Source: Lentisphaerae bacterium RIFOXYA12_64_32
GTDB lineage: Bacteria > Verrucomicrobiota > Lentisphaeria > Oligosphaerales > YB12-FULL-65-16
Assembly: GCA_001803235.1 (NCBI GenBank)
Contig: MHBL01000407.1
Location: 1-41,580 of the forward strand
Length of the DNA stretch: 41,580 bases
Reading direction: 5' to 3'
Notes under the pieces: model-generated
What the model was told of the DNA's origin: nothing
The model's database searches: none
What the model saw: only the letters and a program-made list of their open reading frames with translations
In this document: piece by piece, positions 35,487-41,580 of the stretch
Numbering within the stretch: position 1 is the first letter of the stretch
How the letters are laid out: every line of letters begins with the position of its first letter
Program-made: the position numbers and the translations under genes

Positions 35487-35544
35487 TTGAAGGGGACGTT
35501 GAAGGGGACGCGCCTTTTGAAGGGGACGCGCCTTGAAGGGGACG
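35487..35544. repeat. Four direct copies of TTGAAGGGGACG
   Basis: Exact copies start at 35487, 35499, 35517 and 35533 (spacers 0, 6 and 4 bases; the later copies are separated by CGCC-containing linkers). The array is followed by a short GCGCC-GGCGA-GGCGC hairpin. Spacing is too short and irregular for a CRISPR array. It lies in non-coding DNA between the isomerase stop and the promoter at 35247. Confidence 0.8.
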
Positions 35545-35588
35545 CGCCGGCGAGGCGCCTGTGTTGGCCACCGTGGTCCGGCATGCAG

Positions 35589-35677
35589 CACCCCGTTGGG
35601 GTGAAATCGGTTTGGGTCACACCGAATCCCAGGGTTTGCCAACCCTGGGCTGGACACGCGTGTCGCCCTTGGCGACA
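35589..35677. repeat. Run of perfect short hairpins (CACCCCGTTGGGGTG type element)
   Basis: Four palindromes lie in 89 bases: CACCCC-GTT-GGGGTG (35589-35603), CCCAGGGTT-TGCC-AACCCTGGG (35628-35649, 9 bp), GACACGCGTGTC (35653-35664) and TGTCGCC-CTT-GGCGACA (35661-35677). The combination of a CCCCGTTGGGG hairpin with a CCAACCCTGGG hairpin resembles a dispersed intergenic palindromic element I recall from planctomycete-type genomes. That identification is from memory and unverified here. Confidence 0.7.
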
Positions 35678-35750
35678 AAGCCAGCCGCCGGCCGCTGTTG
35701 TGCAGGGCGTCGCGAATTGCGGAAAGCAAGGTTCTCGACAGGGTTGCCGT

Positions 35751-36836
35751 TCAGCGCGGCCGTTCGGCATCGGTCCCGGACGCTGGCTTGGCCGCGCCCG
35801 AGTCCGGCAGCGCCGGCAGGGCCCGCACCGCGCCCTCGTCCTTGCCGGCCAGGGGCGCAACGGACTTCAGCACCGGTTCGTTGATCTGTATGTCAAGGCC
35901 GGCCCTCACTTCCGCCTCGAACGCCTCTCGGACCTGGTTCCGCTTCTTGTGAAGGAGGTCGTACCGGATGTTGTTCTTCACCACATCCAGCGAGCGCTGC
36001 TGCTCGGGTTCACGTGCGATCAAACGGATGAGATAGAAGCCATCCTCGGTCGGGACGAGCGCACTGACGTCACCCGGCGCCTGAAGTGCGAACGCTGCCT
36101 CCTGCACGGCGGCCGGCCACCGGCCCGGAGTCGCGCCGCGCTGCAGCCAGCCGATGTCGCCGCCCACATGGCGCCGGGCCGGATCGGCCGCGTACTGCTG
36201 CGCCAGCGGACCGAACCCGCGCACATCCAACGCCAGGGCCACCGCGTCCCCGCGCGCCTTGGTCGCCGTGGCCAGGGCCTCGTCCCGGCCTGTGGCCCCC
36301 GCCGCCACCGCGATCGGGAAGAACAGCAATGCCACCCGAACCCGCTCCGGGATGGTGTACTCGCCCCGGTGCTCATCGTAGCAGCGCCGAACCTCGTCGT
36401 CGTTGACCTCAATGTTGGCGCCGAGCGCGCGCATCCGGTCTTCGCGGTACTTGTTCGACACCAGCCGCTCGAACTCGGCGACGAGTTCAGGGTCCCGGTC
36501 GTACCCGGCCGCCTTCGCACGGTGCGCAACGGCCTGCTCCCGAATGAGGTACTCCAGCAGTTCGCGGCGCTCCGCAGGTGTGGCGAGCAGACGACCACGC
36601 TGCCGCCCGTAGCGCTCGAGCGCGTCGCGGAACTCGTCGACGGAGATCGGTTCTCCCGCCACCGTGGCCACCACGCTCACCGGCTCGGGGCCAGATGGCG
36701 CCTTGACGGGCGGCGACGACCGCCGCGAACATGCACCGCACAGCCCACACAGCAGCACGGCGGTCACTCCACCGACCGCCCATGAAGCGGCAAGACGACA
36801 CGCACGCGCCCAAGCCGAGACAAGTCCGTACCCCAT
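35751..36836 (-). CDS. Parvulin-type peptidyl-prolyl cis-trans isomerase, membrane or periplasmic (361 aa)
   Basis: The start at 36836 has GGAGG seven bases upstream; the frame is open further upstream but without signals. The N-terminus is a hydrophobic signal or anchor (about 12-36) ending LLCGLCGACSRR. This could be a lipoprotein signal, but the residues before the cysteine are not a standard lipobox. A SurA/PrsA-like N-terminal helical region follows (VAGEPISVDEFRDALERYG, ELLEYLIREQAV, about 58-150), then the rotamase core (about 165-275) with GGDIGWLQRG, PAAVQEAAFALQAPGDVS and TEDGFYLIRL. This fold assists folding of exported proteins at proline bonds. Its position ahead of a cluster of huge secreted proteins makes a chaperone role for them plausible, but not shown. 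Confidence 0.92.
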   Translation of the reverse strand: MGYGLVSAWARACRLAASWAVGGVTAVLLCGLCGACSRRSSPPVKAPSGPEPVSVVATVAGEPISVDEFRDALERYGRQRGRLLATPAERRELLEYLIREQAVAHRAKAAGYDRDPELVAEFERLVSNKYREDRMRALGANIEVNDDEVRRCYDEHRGEYTIPERVRVALLFFPIAVAAGATGRDEALATATKARGDAVALALDVRGFGPLAQQYAADPARRHVGGDIGWLQRGATPGRWPAAVQEAAFALQAPGDVSALVPTEDGFYLIRLIAREPEQQRSLDVVKNNIRYDLLHKKRNQVREAFEAEVRAGLDIQINEPVLKSVAPLAGKDEGAVRALPALPDSGAAKPASGTDAERPR

Positions 36837-36894
36837 ACACGTCCTCCACGAGTCCGAATCCAGGCACCGGCGCCGGCGACATTCCTCACACACG

Positions 36895-36923
36895 AGTCTA
36901 CCGCCTGCCGGGCTGAGTTTCAA
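36895..36923 (-). promoter_or_regulatory. Sigma70-like promoter of the isomerase gene (TTGAAA-N17-TAGACT)
   Basis: TTGAAA (36923-36918) and TAGACT (36900-36895) are separated by exactly 17 bases on the minus strand. They would give a 5' leader of about 50 bases before the isomerase start at 36836. This indicates the isomerase can be transcribed separately from the LamG-like gene upstream. Confidence 0.6.
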
Positions 36924-36990
36924 GAATGCCGCCGGCCCCGGGGTGATACGGCAGCGGCTCTTGGGCGGCGCACCGTCAATCCGGCGTTGG

Positions 36991-37632
36991 TCACAGTGCA
37001 TCGAGGTGCGCGGCCGTGTGCAGGCGCAGCATTTCCTCGTCGGTCAGGGCGCGACGGAACACGGCCAGGCCGCCGAGCCGGCCATTCAGCGCTTCCCCCA
37101 GCATGCTGCCGCCGGCGTACCGCGCCCCCACGGTGACGTCCGCGCCGCCGCCCGGCTTCGACACCGCGAGCCGCGTCGAGTCATAGCTGAAGATGCCGCG
37201 GCCGTGGTAGTACGGGTTCATGCCGCGGGGACCGCCGTTCGGCCCCGCGTTGGTGAAATACGGGTCGGTGATGGCCGGCGGGAACGCGCCGCTGCTCGCC
37301 GCGGACGGCTTTGGCAGCGTGCCGGCGACATTCCCGTCGTGAACCGCCCAGGCGCACAACATGTCGTTCTGGTTGTAGAAGTTCTGGAATCCGAACAGGG
37401 CATCGAACATCCAGGCGTTACGGTCCGTGTAGGGCGTGGCAGCGGTCCCTGTCCAGTAGATGTGGGATTTCAGGTTTCGCACCAGGCCCACATTCGCAAC
37501 CAGATCGTGCTTGCCGTTCCCAGCCGCACCGCACACCGCGGCTTGTTCCTCGCCGTAGAGCAAGCCGCCGCCCCGGTTGTGCAGCGTTTCCTTTTCCGGG
37601 ATCGCGATCGCCGTTTCCATTGCCTTCTCCAT
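36991..37632 (-). CDS. Small protein with a LamG/concanavalin-like C-terminal end; possibly a remnant
   Basis: The start is taken as ATG 37632 (GGAG nine bases upstream). An ATG at 37617 with a GGAGAAGGC lead, or at 37686, is also possible. The last 60 residues (SYDSTRLAVSKPGGGADVTVGARY... then LNGRLGGLAVFRRALTDEEMLRLH) match the way LamG-like (laminin G / concanavalin-fold) domains end: a G.I..V.V..RALS..EI pattern. The upstream part (LLYGEEQAAVCGAAGNGKHDLV, SHIYWTGTAATPYTDRNAWMF) is not recognised. Unlike the other large-family proteins here it has no signal peptide, so it may be the truncated end of a larger secreted gene or a small cytoplasmic protein. Confidence 0.6.
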   Translation of the reverse strand: MEKAMETAIAIPEKETLHNRGGGLLYGEEQAAVCGAAGNGKHDLVANVGLVRNLKSHIYWTGTAATPYTDRNAWMFDALFGFQNFYNQNDMLCAWAVHDGNVAGTLPKPSAASSGAFPPAITDPYFTNAGPNGGPRGMNPYYHGRGIFSYDSTRLAVSKPGGGADVTVGARYAGGSMLGEALNGRLGGLAVFRRALTDEEMLRLHTAAHLDAL

Positions 37633-37723
37633 GGATTTGTACTCCAATCCTACTCTGACTGAAACTTCAACCCGCTCTTCTGCCATCCGGAGTGCGCCGT
37701 TACGGGCGATTCTGGCTCTTCAG

Positions 37724-37752
37724 CCGCTTGCAAAACCCTGTTTTACATGCGG
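37724..37752. repeat. Imperfect hairpin CCGCTTGCAAAAC / GTTTTACATGCGG
   Basis: Arms 37724-37736 and 37740-37752 pair at 11 of 13 positions around CCT. The first arm shares the word CGCTTGCA with the hairpin at 37848-37874, so the two may be ends of one composite element. Confidence 0.55.
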
Positions 37753-37834
37753 AGTGTTCAGGTGTCAGGTTTCGGGTGTCGGAAAATATCTCGCTCAACC
37801 GCACGCAGTTACGCATTCCTGAAACCTGAACACT
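37753..37834. repeat. Inverted GTGTTCAGG/GTTTCAGG short-period tracts
   Basis: AGTGTTCAGGTGTCAGG (37753-37769) and its complement at 37818-37834 pair at 16 of 17 positions. Both sides continue with degenerate copies of the same 7-8-base unit (to 37782 and 37848). The centre (37783-37817) is unique sequence. Confidence 0.75.
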
Positions 37835-37847
37835 GAAACCTGAAACC

Positions 37848-37874
37848 GGCGCTTGCAGGGGTTCTGCAAGCGCC
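37848..37874 (+). terminator. Perfect 11-bp hairpin, terminator-like on the plus strand
   Basis: GGCGCTTGCAG and CTGCAAGCGCC flank a GGGTT loop and are followed by TCTCTTTG on the plus strand. The U content is modest, so it would be a moderate intrinsic terminator or just an end hairpin of the composite palindrome. It lies 50 bases upstream of the short AraC-type gene, where a terminator would normally not help that gene. Confidence 0.45.
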
Positions 37875-37923
37875 TCTCTTTGTAAAGACGGTAGACCACG
37901 CCGTTGCTTTCCGCTATGAACGG

Positions 37924-38325
37924 ATGTTCGGCTACGCGCTGCTCGAAGCAATCAGTGTGCACGCCGCCGTGCCGTTGGACGCACACCCCGCCGCACGCGA
38001 TGCACGGGTCGTGCGCGTGCTCGCCCACATTGACGCGCACTGGAGCGCACCCCTGAGTCGGGCGGACCTCGCACGGTTGGCGGGTTTGTCACCCAGCCGC
38101 TTCCACGCCGTGTTCCGCCGCGCGACCGGCTTCGCGCCCTTGGAGTACATGATGGCCATCCGGCTGCAGCGCGCCGGCGAACTGCTCGAGACGACCTCGC
38201 AGACGGTCAGCGAGATTGCGTCCGCCTGCGGGTTCGCCACCGTCTACTACTTCTCGCGCTGCTTCACGGCCCACAAGCGAATGACCCCAACGGCGTACCG
38301 GTCGCAGTTCCTCACGGCGCAATGA
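37924..38325 (+). CDS. AraC/XylS-type DNA-binding protein lacking a sensor domain (133 aa), possibly 5'-truncated
   Basis: Residues about 27-130 form a complete double helix-turn-helix of the AraC family: VVRVLAHIDAHWSAPLSRADLARLAGLSPSRFHAVFRRATGFAPLEYMMAIRLQRAGELLETTSQTVSEIASACGF and the signature YYFSRCFTAHKRMTPTAYR, given here in overlapping pieces. The family normally has 150-200 residues of ligand-binding domain in front; only about 26 residues remain (ALLEAISVHAAV looks like the end of such a domain). The frame stays open upstream to a stop near 37833 but has no start codon, and the ATG used has no clear ribosome binding site. It is either a stand-alone regulator or the surviving end of a deleted gene; the palindromic element just upstream could mark the break. 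Confidence 0.72.
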   Translation: MFGYALLEAISVHAAVPLDAHPAARDARVVRVLAHIDAHWSAPLSRADLARLAGLSPSRFHAVFRRATGFAPLEYMMAIRLQRAGELLETTSQTVSEIASACGFATVYYFSRCFTAHKRMTPTAYRSQFLTAQ

Positions 38326-38339
38326 GCGCCCTGGCGCTC
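38324..38339. terminator. Hairpin between convergent genes
   Basis: GAGCGCC-CT-GGCGCTC overlaps the stop codon of the short AraC-type gene and lies in the 39-base gap before the end of the oxidoreductase on the other strand. The same GAGCGCC/GGCGCTC words occur in the structured island at 35364-35399. There is no T-run, so termination strength is uncertain. Confidence 0.35.
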
Positions 38340-38364
38340 CGCGCGGGATGCACGGCCCGGGGTC

Positions 38365-39474
38365 TCAACCGTCCAATTGCCCCTCGCGCAGGCCGACGGG
38401 GAGCATCTCCGGCCGACGGCAGGTGCTGCGGATCCGGACGTGGCGTCCGGCGGCGGCGGCGTCGTGGAACCCGTGCATGAGGTCGAGAACGTGATAGGCA
38501 AGCTGCCCGCTGGCACGGTGCGGCCTGCCGGACGCGATGGCGTAGGCCATGTCGGCAACCCCGATCCCGCGCCAGTTCTCGTGGTAGACGTGGGTCAGCG
38601 GAATCTCGCGCCACTGCGGCTCCGGATCATGTCCGGACCGGATCTTCACCGGCCCGCCGAACGTGTTGGGGTTGGGCACCAGCAGCGAGGCGCGGGAACC
38701 GTGGATCTCGATGAAGGGCAGCGTGTGGCCCCAGACGTCGAAACTGGTGATGATCGTGCCAATGGCGCCGTTGCGGAATTCCATGACCCCGGCGACGTGA
38801 GTCGGGACCTCGACCGGCACGCGCTTGCCGAATTTCTTGGCGCTGGTGATGACACGTTCCGGGAAGGAGATACGGGCCGAACCGGTGACCCGCTTCACGG
38901 GGCCAAGCAGGTTGACCAGAGCGGTGAGGTAGTAGGGTCCCATGTCGAACATGGGCCCGCCGCCGATCTGGTAGTAGAACTCCGGGTCCGGATGCCAGGA
39001 CTCATGGCCCCGACAGAGCATGAATGCGGTCGCCGCCACCGGCTCGCCGATCCAGCCGTCGTCGATGAGCTTGCGGCAGGTCTGGATGCCGGCGCCCAGG
39101 AAAGTGTCCGGCGCGCACCCCACCAGCAACCCCTTGGCGTCCGCCAGATTGAGCAACTCCTGGCCTTCCTCGCGGGTCACCGTCAACGGCTTCTCGGCGT
39201 AGACGCTCTTTCCCGCCAACAGGCAGGCCTTGGAGACCGGGTGGTGCGCCTTGGGGATGGTCAGGTTAACGACGATCCGGATCTCCGGGTCCGCGAGCAG
39301 TTCGTCCACCGTGCAGACCACCGGGACCTGGAACTCCTGGGCGCTGGCCCGGGCACGCTCCACGTCCAGGTCCGCACAAGCCTTGACCTGCAGAATCTCA
39401 AACTGCGGCAGCCGCTTGAAGTAGGCGCCACTGATCTTGCCGCAACCGATGACTCCAACCTTGATCTTGTCCAT
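38365..39474 (-). CDS. Gfo/Idh/MocA family NAD(P)-dependent oxidoreductase (369 aa)
   Basis: The start at 39474 follows AAAGG eight bases upstream. The N-terminal Rossmann fold has GVIGCGKIS (residues 7-15) for dinucleotide binding, followed by ADLDVERA and the invariant EKPL (94-97). The C-terminal alpha/beta domain has GGGPMFDMGPYYLTALVNLLGPV, where the position often held by a catalytic histidine is tyrosine, as in many members of this subgroup. The length is normal for the family. These enzymes oxidise or reduce sugars, inositols or sugar acids in the cytoplasm; the substrate cannot be read from the sequence. It is followed upstream on the same strand, after 178 bases, by a ThuA-family gene, a frequent pairing in carbohydrate-using bacteria. 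Confidence 0.93.
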   Translation of the reverse strand: MDKIKVGVIGCGKISGAYFKRLPQFEILQVKACADLDVERARASAQEFQVPVVCTVDELLADPEIRIVVNLTIPKAHHPVSKACLLAGKSVYAEKPLTVTREEGQELLNLADAKGLLVGCAPDTFLGAGIQTCRKLIDDGWIGEPVAATAFMLCRGHESWHPDPEFYYQIGGGPMFDMGPYYLTALVNLLGPVKRVTGSARISFPERVITSAKKFGKRVPVEVPTHVAGVMEFRNGAIGTIITSFDVWGHTLPFIEIHGSRASLLVPNPNTFGGPVKIRSGHDPEPQWREIPLTHVYHENWRGIGVADMAYAIASGRPHRASGQLAYHVLDLMHGFHDAAAAGRHVRIRSTCRRPEMLPVGLREGQLDG

Positions 39475-39505
39475 GGTGACGCCTTTCTTTGATCGTACCT
39501 GTTCA

Positions 39506-39600
39506 GGGGGGCGTGTTCAGGGTTCAGGGAATCCCCCCTCGACACTCGACACAACACCTGCGCGGACGGTGCACCCTGGAGCGCCCGCGTCCTCGCGGGC
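39506..39600. repeat. G6/C6 hairpin with GTTCAGG repeats and a GCCCGCG hairpin
   Basis: GGGGGG (39506-39511) and CCCCCC (39533-39538) flank two GTTCAGG copies. GCCCGCG-TCCT-CGCGGGC (39583-39600) is a perfect 7-bp hairpin. Further GTTCGGG/GTTCAGTGTTCAGG copies lie at 39636-39657, reaching the end of the ThuA gene. All lie in the gap between the ThuA and oxidoreductase genes. Confidence 0.55.
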
Positions 39601-39652
39601 TAAACCGTCGCCAGGTGTGCAGGTGCGTGTCACGGTGTTCGGGGTTCAGTGT

Positions 39653-40327
39653 TCAGGCCGGACCGCAGCACCCCAGGTCGCCAGCGGCCCACAGCATGCC
39701 GCGCTGCATGATCAGGCGCGCCTCGGGCACCTCGAAGTCTTTGGCGACATGACCCAGCGAGGTGTAGAACACGCGGCCCTTGCCGTAGGCGCGCTTCCAC
39801 ACCACGGGCATCACGCACCCGTTGATCCACAGCATGCCCCCTACCGCACTGTCGAAACGCGTGCTGGCCAGCACCTCGTTGCCCGGGTCCACGTGCATGT
39901 AGTACTGCTCGGACTTCATCTTGAAGTCCCGGATGTCCGCCGTGATCGGGTCGTCGTGATCGACGATGTTGACCTCGAACTCGACGATGCCGCCGGGGTG
40001 CGCCACCCACTGGCCGCCGACCATGAACTGGTACTCGGTGTTCTGGCGGAATGAGTCGCCCATGCCGCCGTGCCAGCCGGCAATGTTAACGCCGCTCTTC
40101 ACGGCGCCCAGCAATCCTGCCGACTGTTCACGGCTGATCTCGCCCATGGTCCAGCACGGCACGATCAGCGCCAGGGACTTCATCAGCGCTTCGTCCGTGT
40201 AGCTCTGCAGAGTGTCGGAAACCGTGACCTCAAACCCCTTCTCGCGCAGGAAGGGAATGAAGAGATCCGACGTCTGTATGGGCTGGTGACCGTCCCAACC
40301 GCCCCTTACCACCAATGCTTTTTTCAT
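39653..40327 (-). CDS. ThuA-family protein (glutamine-amidotransferase-like fold), 224 aa
   Basis: The start at 40327 follows GAAAGG eight bases upstream. The sequence shows the ThuA pattern: ALVVRGGWDGHQP at the N-terminus, PFLREKGFEVTVSDTLQSY, GLLGAVKSGVNIAGWHGGMGDSF with the conserved His-Gly core, QWVAHPGG, SEQYYMHVDPGNEVLA, then MPVVWKRAYGKGRVFYTSLGH near the end. ThuA proteins take part in disaccharide (trehalose, maltose, sucrose) use, where they have been linked to 3-keto sugar metabolism; their exact reaction is poorly known. The neighbouring Gfo/Idh/MocA oxidoreductase and the divergent AraC regulator support a sugar-metabolism role. No signal peptide, so cytoplasmic. Confidence 0.92.
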   Translation of the reverse strand: MKKALVVRGGWDGHQPIQTSDLFIPFLREKGFEVTVSDTLQSYTDEALMKSLALIVPCWTMGEISREQSAGLLGAVKSGVNIAGWHGGMGDSFRQNTEYQFMVGGQWVAHPGGIVEFEVNIVDHDDPITADIRDFKMKSEQYYMHVDPGNEVLASTRFDSAVGGMLWINGCVMPVVWKRAYGKGRVFYTSLGHVAKDFEVPEARLIMQRGMLWAAGDLGCCGPA

Positions 40328-40592
40328 GCGCCTGACCTTTCCCGCTGATACCTGAACACCGAACACGTGAGTACCTGCTGCATTCGTAACTACTCGGGTA
40401 GGCTATAGGTGGATAGGCTGTAGGGACCTAGGCTGAAGGAAGAATCAGGCGGGGACATACGAGACCCTGCGCATTCAAGCTGGTTCGTGGCCTTGGTTCG
40501 CTCGATTCGGACCGTTATCGCCTTCCGCCTTCAGCCTAAGCAACCGGAATAGTTACCTGCACTTTACGATACCCGCGGTTGCGCACCGGACA
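40328..40592. promoter_or_regulatory. Divergent regulatory gap between ThuA and AraC genes with TAGGCTGAAGG inverted repeat
   Basis: The gap holds degenerate repeats of a 7-10-base unit (aggctatagg, aggctgtagg, taggctgaagg; 40399-40440). The complement CCTTCAGCCTA lies at 40528-40538, giving a perfect 11-base inverted pair (40429-40439 / 40528-40538) 88 bases apart. AraC regulators often bind separated sites between divergent genes, so these arms could be operators. They also fit the short-period intergenic repeats found elsewhere in the window. No strong sigma70 promoter is obvious on either strand. Confidence 0.4.
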
Positions 40593-41474
40593 ATGGAGAA
40601 TACATTCATACTTATGGACAAAATGGTCAACTCAGTTAAGGTCTCCGCCGACGCCGGTTTCGTCATGCACCTGCGGCCGGTACGCCGGCTTTTCCCGCAT
40701 CCATGCCGAGTTAGCGCCATCGGTCACATCCCGGAAAAGAGGCAATGGATTGACCGCGTCTTCCCGAGCATAAACATTTCGTTCATTCTGCAGGGAGAGG
40801 GTCTGTACACGTTTCGCGACCGCCAGTGGCCGGTACTTGCCCCCTGCGCCATCACTCAGTGGCCGGGCGAACCGGTGCGTTATGGTCCACACGAGACTTG
40901 GGAGGAGCTGTACGTCATCTATGATGCCGACTGCGTGGCGGAACTGGGCCACAGGCGCCTGGTCCGCCCGGACAGGCCGGTGTGGTATCTGCGGGATGGG
41001 GCTGACTTGCGCGAGGGGCTGCACGAACTGCAGGACCTGCGCCAGGCCTTGGACACGCCAGGGTGCGCGGACCGCATCGACCGTCTGCTCGAGCGCCTCA
41101 CTCTGGAGAGCCGACTCGGGGAGGCGCACCCGGAACAGGACCGACGGGCTGCGGCGGTCCGGGCTCTGCGCGCTCAAGTGGAGCGGGACTTCCTGAAACC
41201 GCTCAACCTCCCGGCGCTCGCGGGCGAGGCCGGTTTCTCCGAGGTCACGTTCCGGAGACAGTGGAAGCGCCTGGTCGGAGTGTCACCGCACCATTACATG
41301 ACCCGCCTGCGGGTGCGCCACGCCTGCCGATTGCTGGTGGAGACGCACGAGTCCGTGGCGGACATCGCCCGGGCCTGCGCCTTCCCCGACCCGCTCTACT
41401 TCTCGCGCGTCTTCCGTCAGGTCGCCGGAATGACCGCCACCGCCTACCGCCGCACCCACCGCCTGCCCGAGTGA
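40593..41474 (+). CDS. AraC/XylS-family transcriptional regulator (293 aa)
   Basis: The start is ATG 40593; ATGs at 40614 and 40623 are alternatives and none has a strong ribosome binding site. Residues about 50-150 form a cupin-type sensor (INISFILQGEGLYTFRDRQWPVLAPCAITQWPGEPVRYGP), a jelly roll expected to bind a sugar. The C-terminal 100 residues are the double helix-turn-helix (FLKPLNLPALAGEAGFSEVTFRRQWKRLVGVSPHHYM; ESVADIARACAFPDPLYFSRVFRQVAGMTATAYR). The length is normal. It is divergent from the ThuA gene, so it probably controls the ThuA/oxidoreductase pair. Confidence 0.92.
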   Translation: MENTFILMDKMVNSVKVSADAGFVMHLRPVRRLFPHPCRVSAIGHIPEKRQWIDRVFPSINISFILQGEGLYTFRDRQWPVLAPCAITQWPGEPVRYGPHETWEELYVIYDADCVAELGHRRLVRPDRPVWYLRDGADLREGLHELQDLRQALDTPGCADRIDRLLERLTLESRLGEAHPEQDRRAAAVRALRAQVERDFLKPLNLPALAGEAGFSEVTFRRQWKRLVGVSPHHYMTRLRVRHACRLLVETHESVADIARACAFPDPLYFSRVFRQVAGMTATAYRRTHRLPE

Positions 41475-41580
41475 ACAGCGGCAGAGCGTCTTGAGTTGAG
41501 GGGGGGGGCTTTCCAATGCCACTAGTGCTCGGTCGCCAGAAGTCACCCCGCAATTGCGCGCAATGGTCCGCACCTTCCCA
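41475..41580. other. Right edge, no gene seen
   Basis: The last 106 bases hold a run of nine G (about 41502-41510) and a CGCAATTGCGCG near-palindrome. No start or recognisable coding sequence is visible before the window ends. Confidence 0.5.

Larger units (their letters stand above)
34812..35750. other. 939-base stretch without an intact gene between the giant cluster and the isomerase
   Basis: From left to right it contains the 5' region of the 1062-aa gene with an inverted repeat, an intrinsic terminator, the candidate leader RNA with a decayed SUMF1-like tail, a sigma70-like promoter, a branched inverted repeat, small hairpins (CCTGG-CGT-CCAGG at 35443-35455, GGGTG-GTACCG-CACCC at 35462-35477), the TTGAAGGGGACG array and the CCCCGTTGGGG-type hairpin run. 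Open frames on both strands here are interrupted, low in recognisable motifs, and overlap the palindromes; I do not consider them genes. Confidence 0.7.

Noticed and set aside
35487..35544. CRISPR array
   Set aside because: Repeat unit is 12 bases with spacers of 0-6 bases, and no cas genes are present.
35165..35860. 231-residue minus-strand open frame over the palindrome island
   Set aside because: Runs through the hairpins and direct repeats, has no ribosome binding site and no recognisable motif, and overlaps the isomerase end in another frame.
37848..37874. Definite rho-independent terminator
   Set aside because: The stem is perfect but the following tract (TCTCTTTG) is only partly U-rich and there is no plus-strand gene directly upstream, so it is kept at modest confidence only.
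41502..41510. G9 homopolymer as a phase-variation tract
   Set aside because: It lies outside any gene I can identify, after the AraC stop codon, and could be a sequencing artefact; no link to a start or promoter is visible.

Overview
High-GC bacterial DNA dominated by very large secreted proteins. Short cohesin-like and dockerin-like modules, MBG and tandem Ig-like repeats, ThuA and Gfo/Idh/MocA proteins next to AraC-type regulators, and palindrome-rich intergenic DNA together suggest a member of the Planctomycetota-Verrucomicrobiota-Lentisphaerota group (Kiritimatiellota or Lentisphaerota would fit). This is inferred from gene content only; there is no rRNA or other marker in the window.

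Positions 1-34811 (minus strand) hold six consecutive genes transcribed right to left. All encode proteins with an N-terminal signal peptide: a 1062-aa protein with galactose-binding-like folds, a 1224-aa tail-fibre-like protein, a 2564-aa protein with a beta-propeller and a C-terminus resembling Tc-toxin A subunits, a 1304-aa protein with a calcium-loop region, a beta-helix, a dockerin-like pair and two cohesin-like domains, a 5022-aa giant (five cohesin-like domains, then 42 Ig-like/MBG modules), and the start of an outer-membrane-like protein that runs off the left edge. I read this as one locus building a cell-surface or extracellular assembly. The protein families are visible in the sequence; the joint function is inference.

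Positions 34812-35750 have no intact gene. They hold a sigma70-like promoter, a roughly 255-nt transcribed unit ending in a near-perfect intrinsic terminator just upstream of the big cluster, a decayed formylglycine-generating-enzyme-like tail, and a dense island of palindromes and short direct repeats. No good promoter is visible between that terminator and the cluster, so a terminator-controlled leader RNA is a real possibility.

Positions 35751-37686 (minus) carry a parvulin-type peptidyl-prolyl isomerase with a recognisable promoter and a small protein with a LamG-like end. Positions 37924-41474 carry a short AraC-type DNA-binding protein (+), a Gfo/Idh/MocA oxidoreductase (-), a ThuA-family protein (-) and a full AraC-family regulator (+) divergent from ThuA, a typical small sugar-metabolism module.

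Most intergenic gaps carry their own short-period degenerate repeat, often in inverted pairs able to form hairpins. Together with the leader region, these are the least explained parts of the window.
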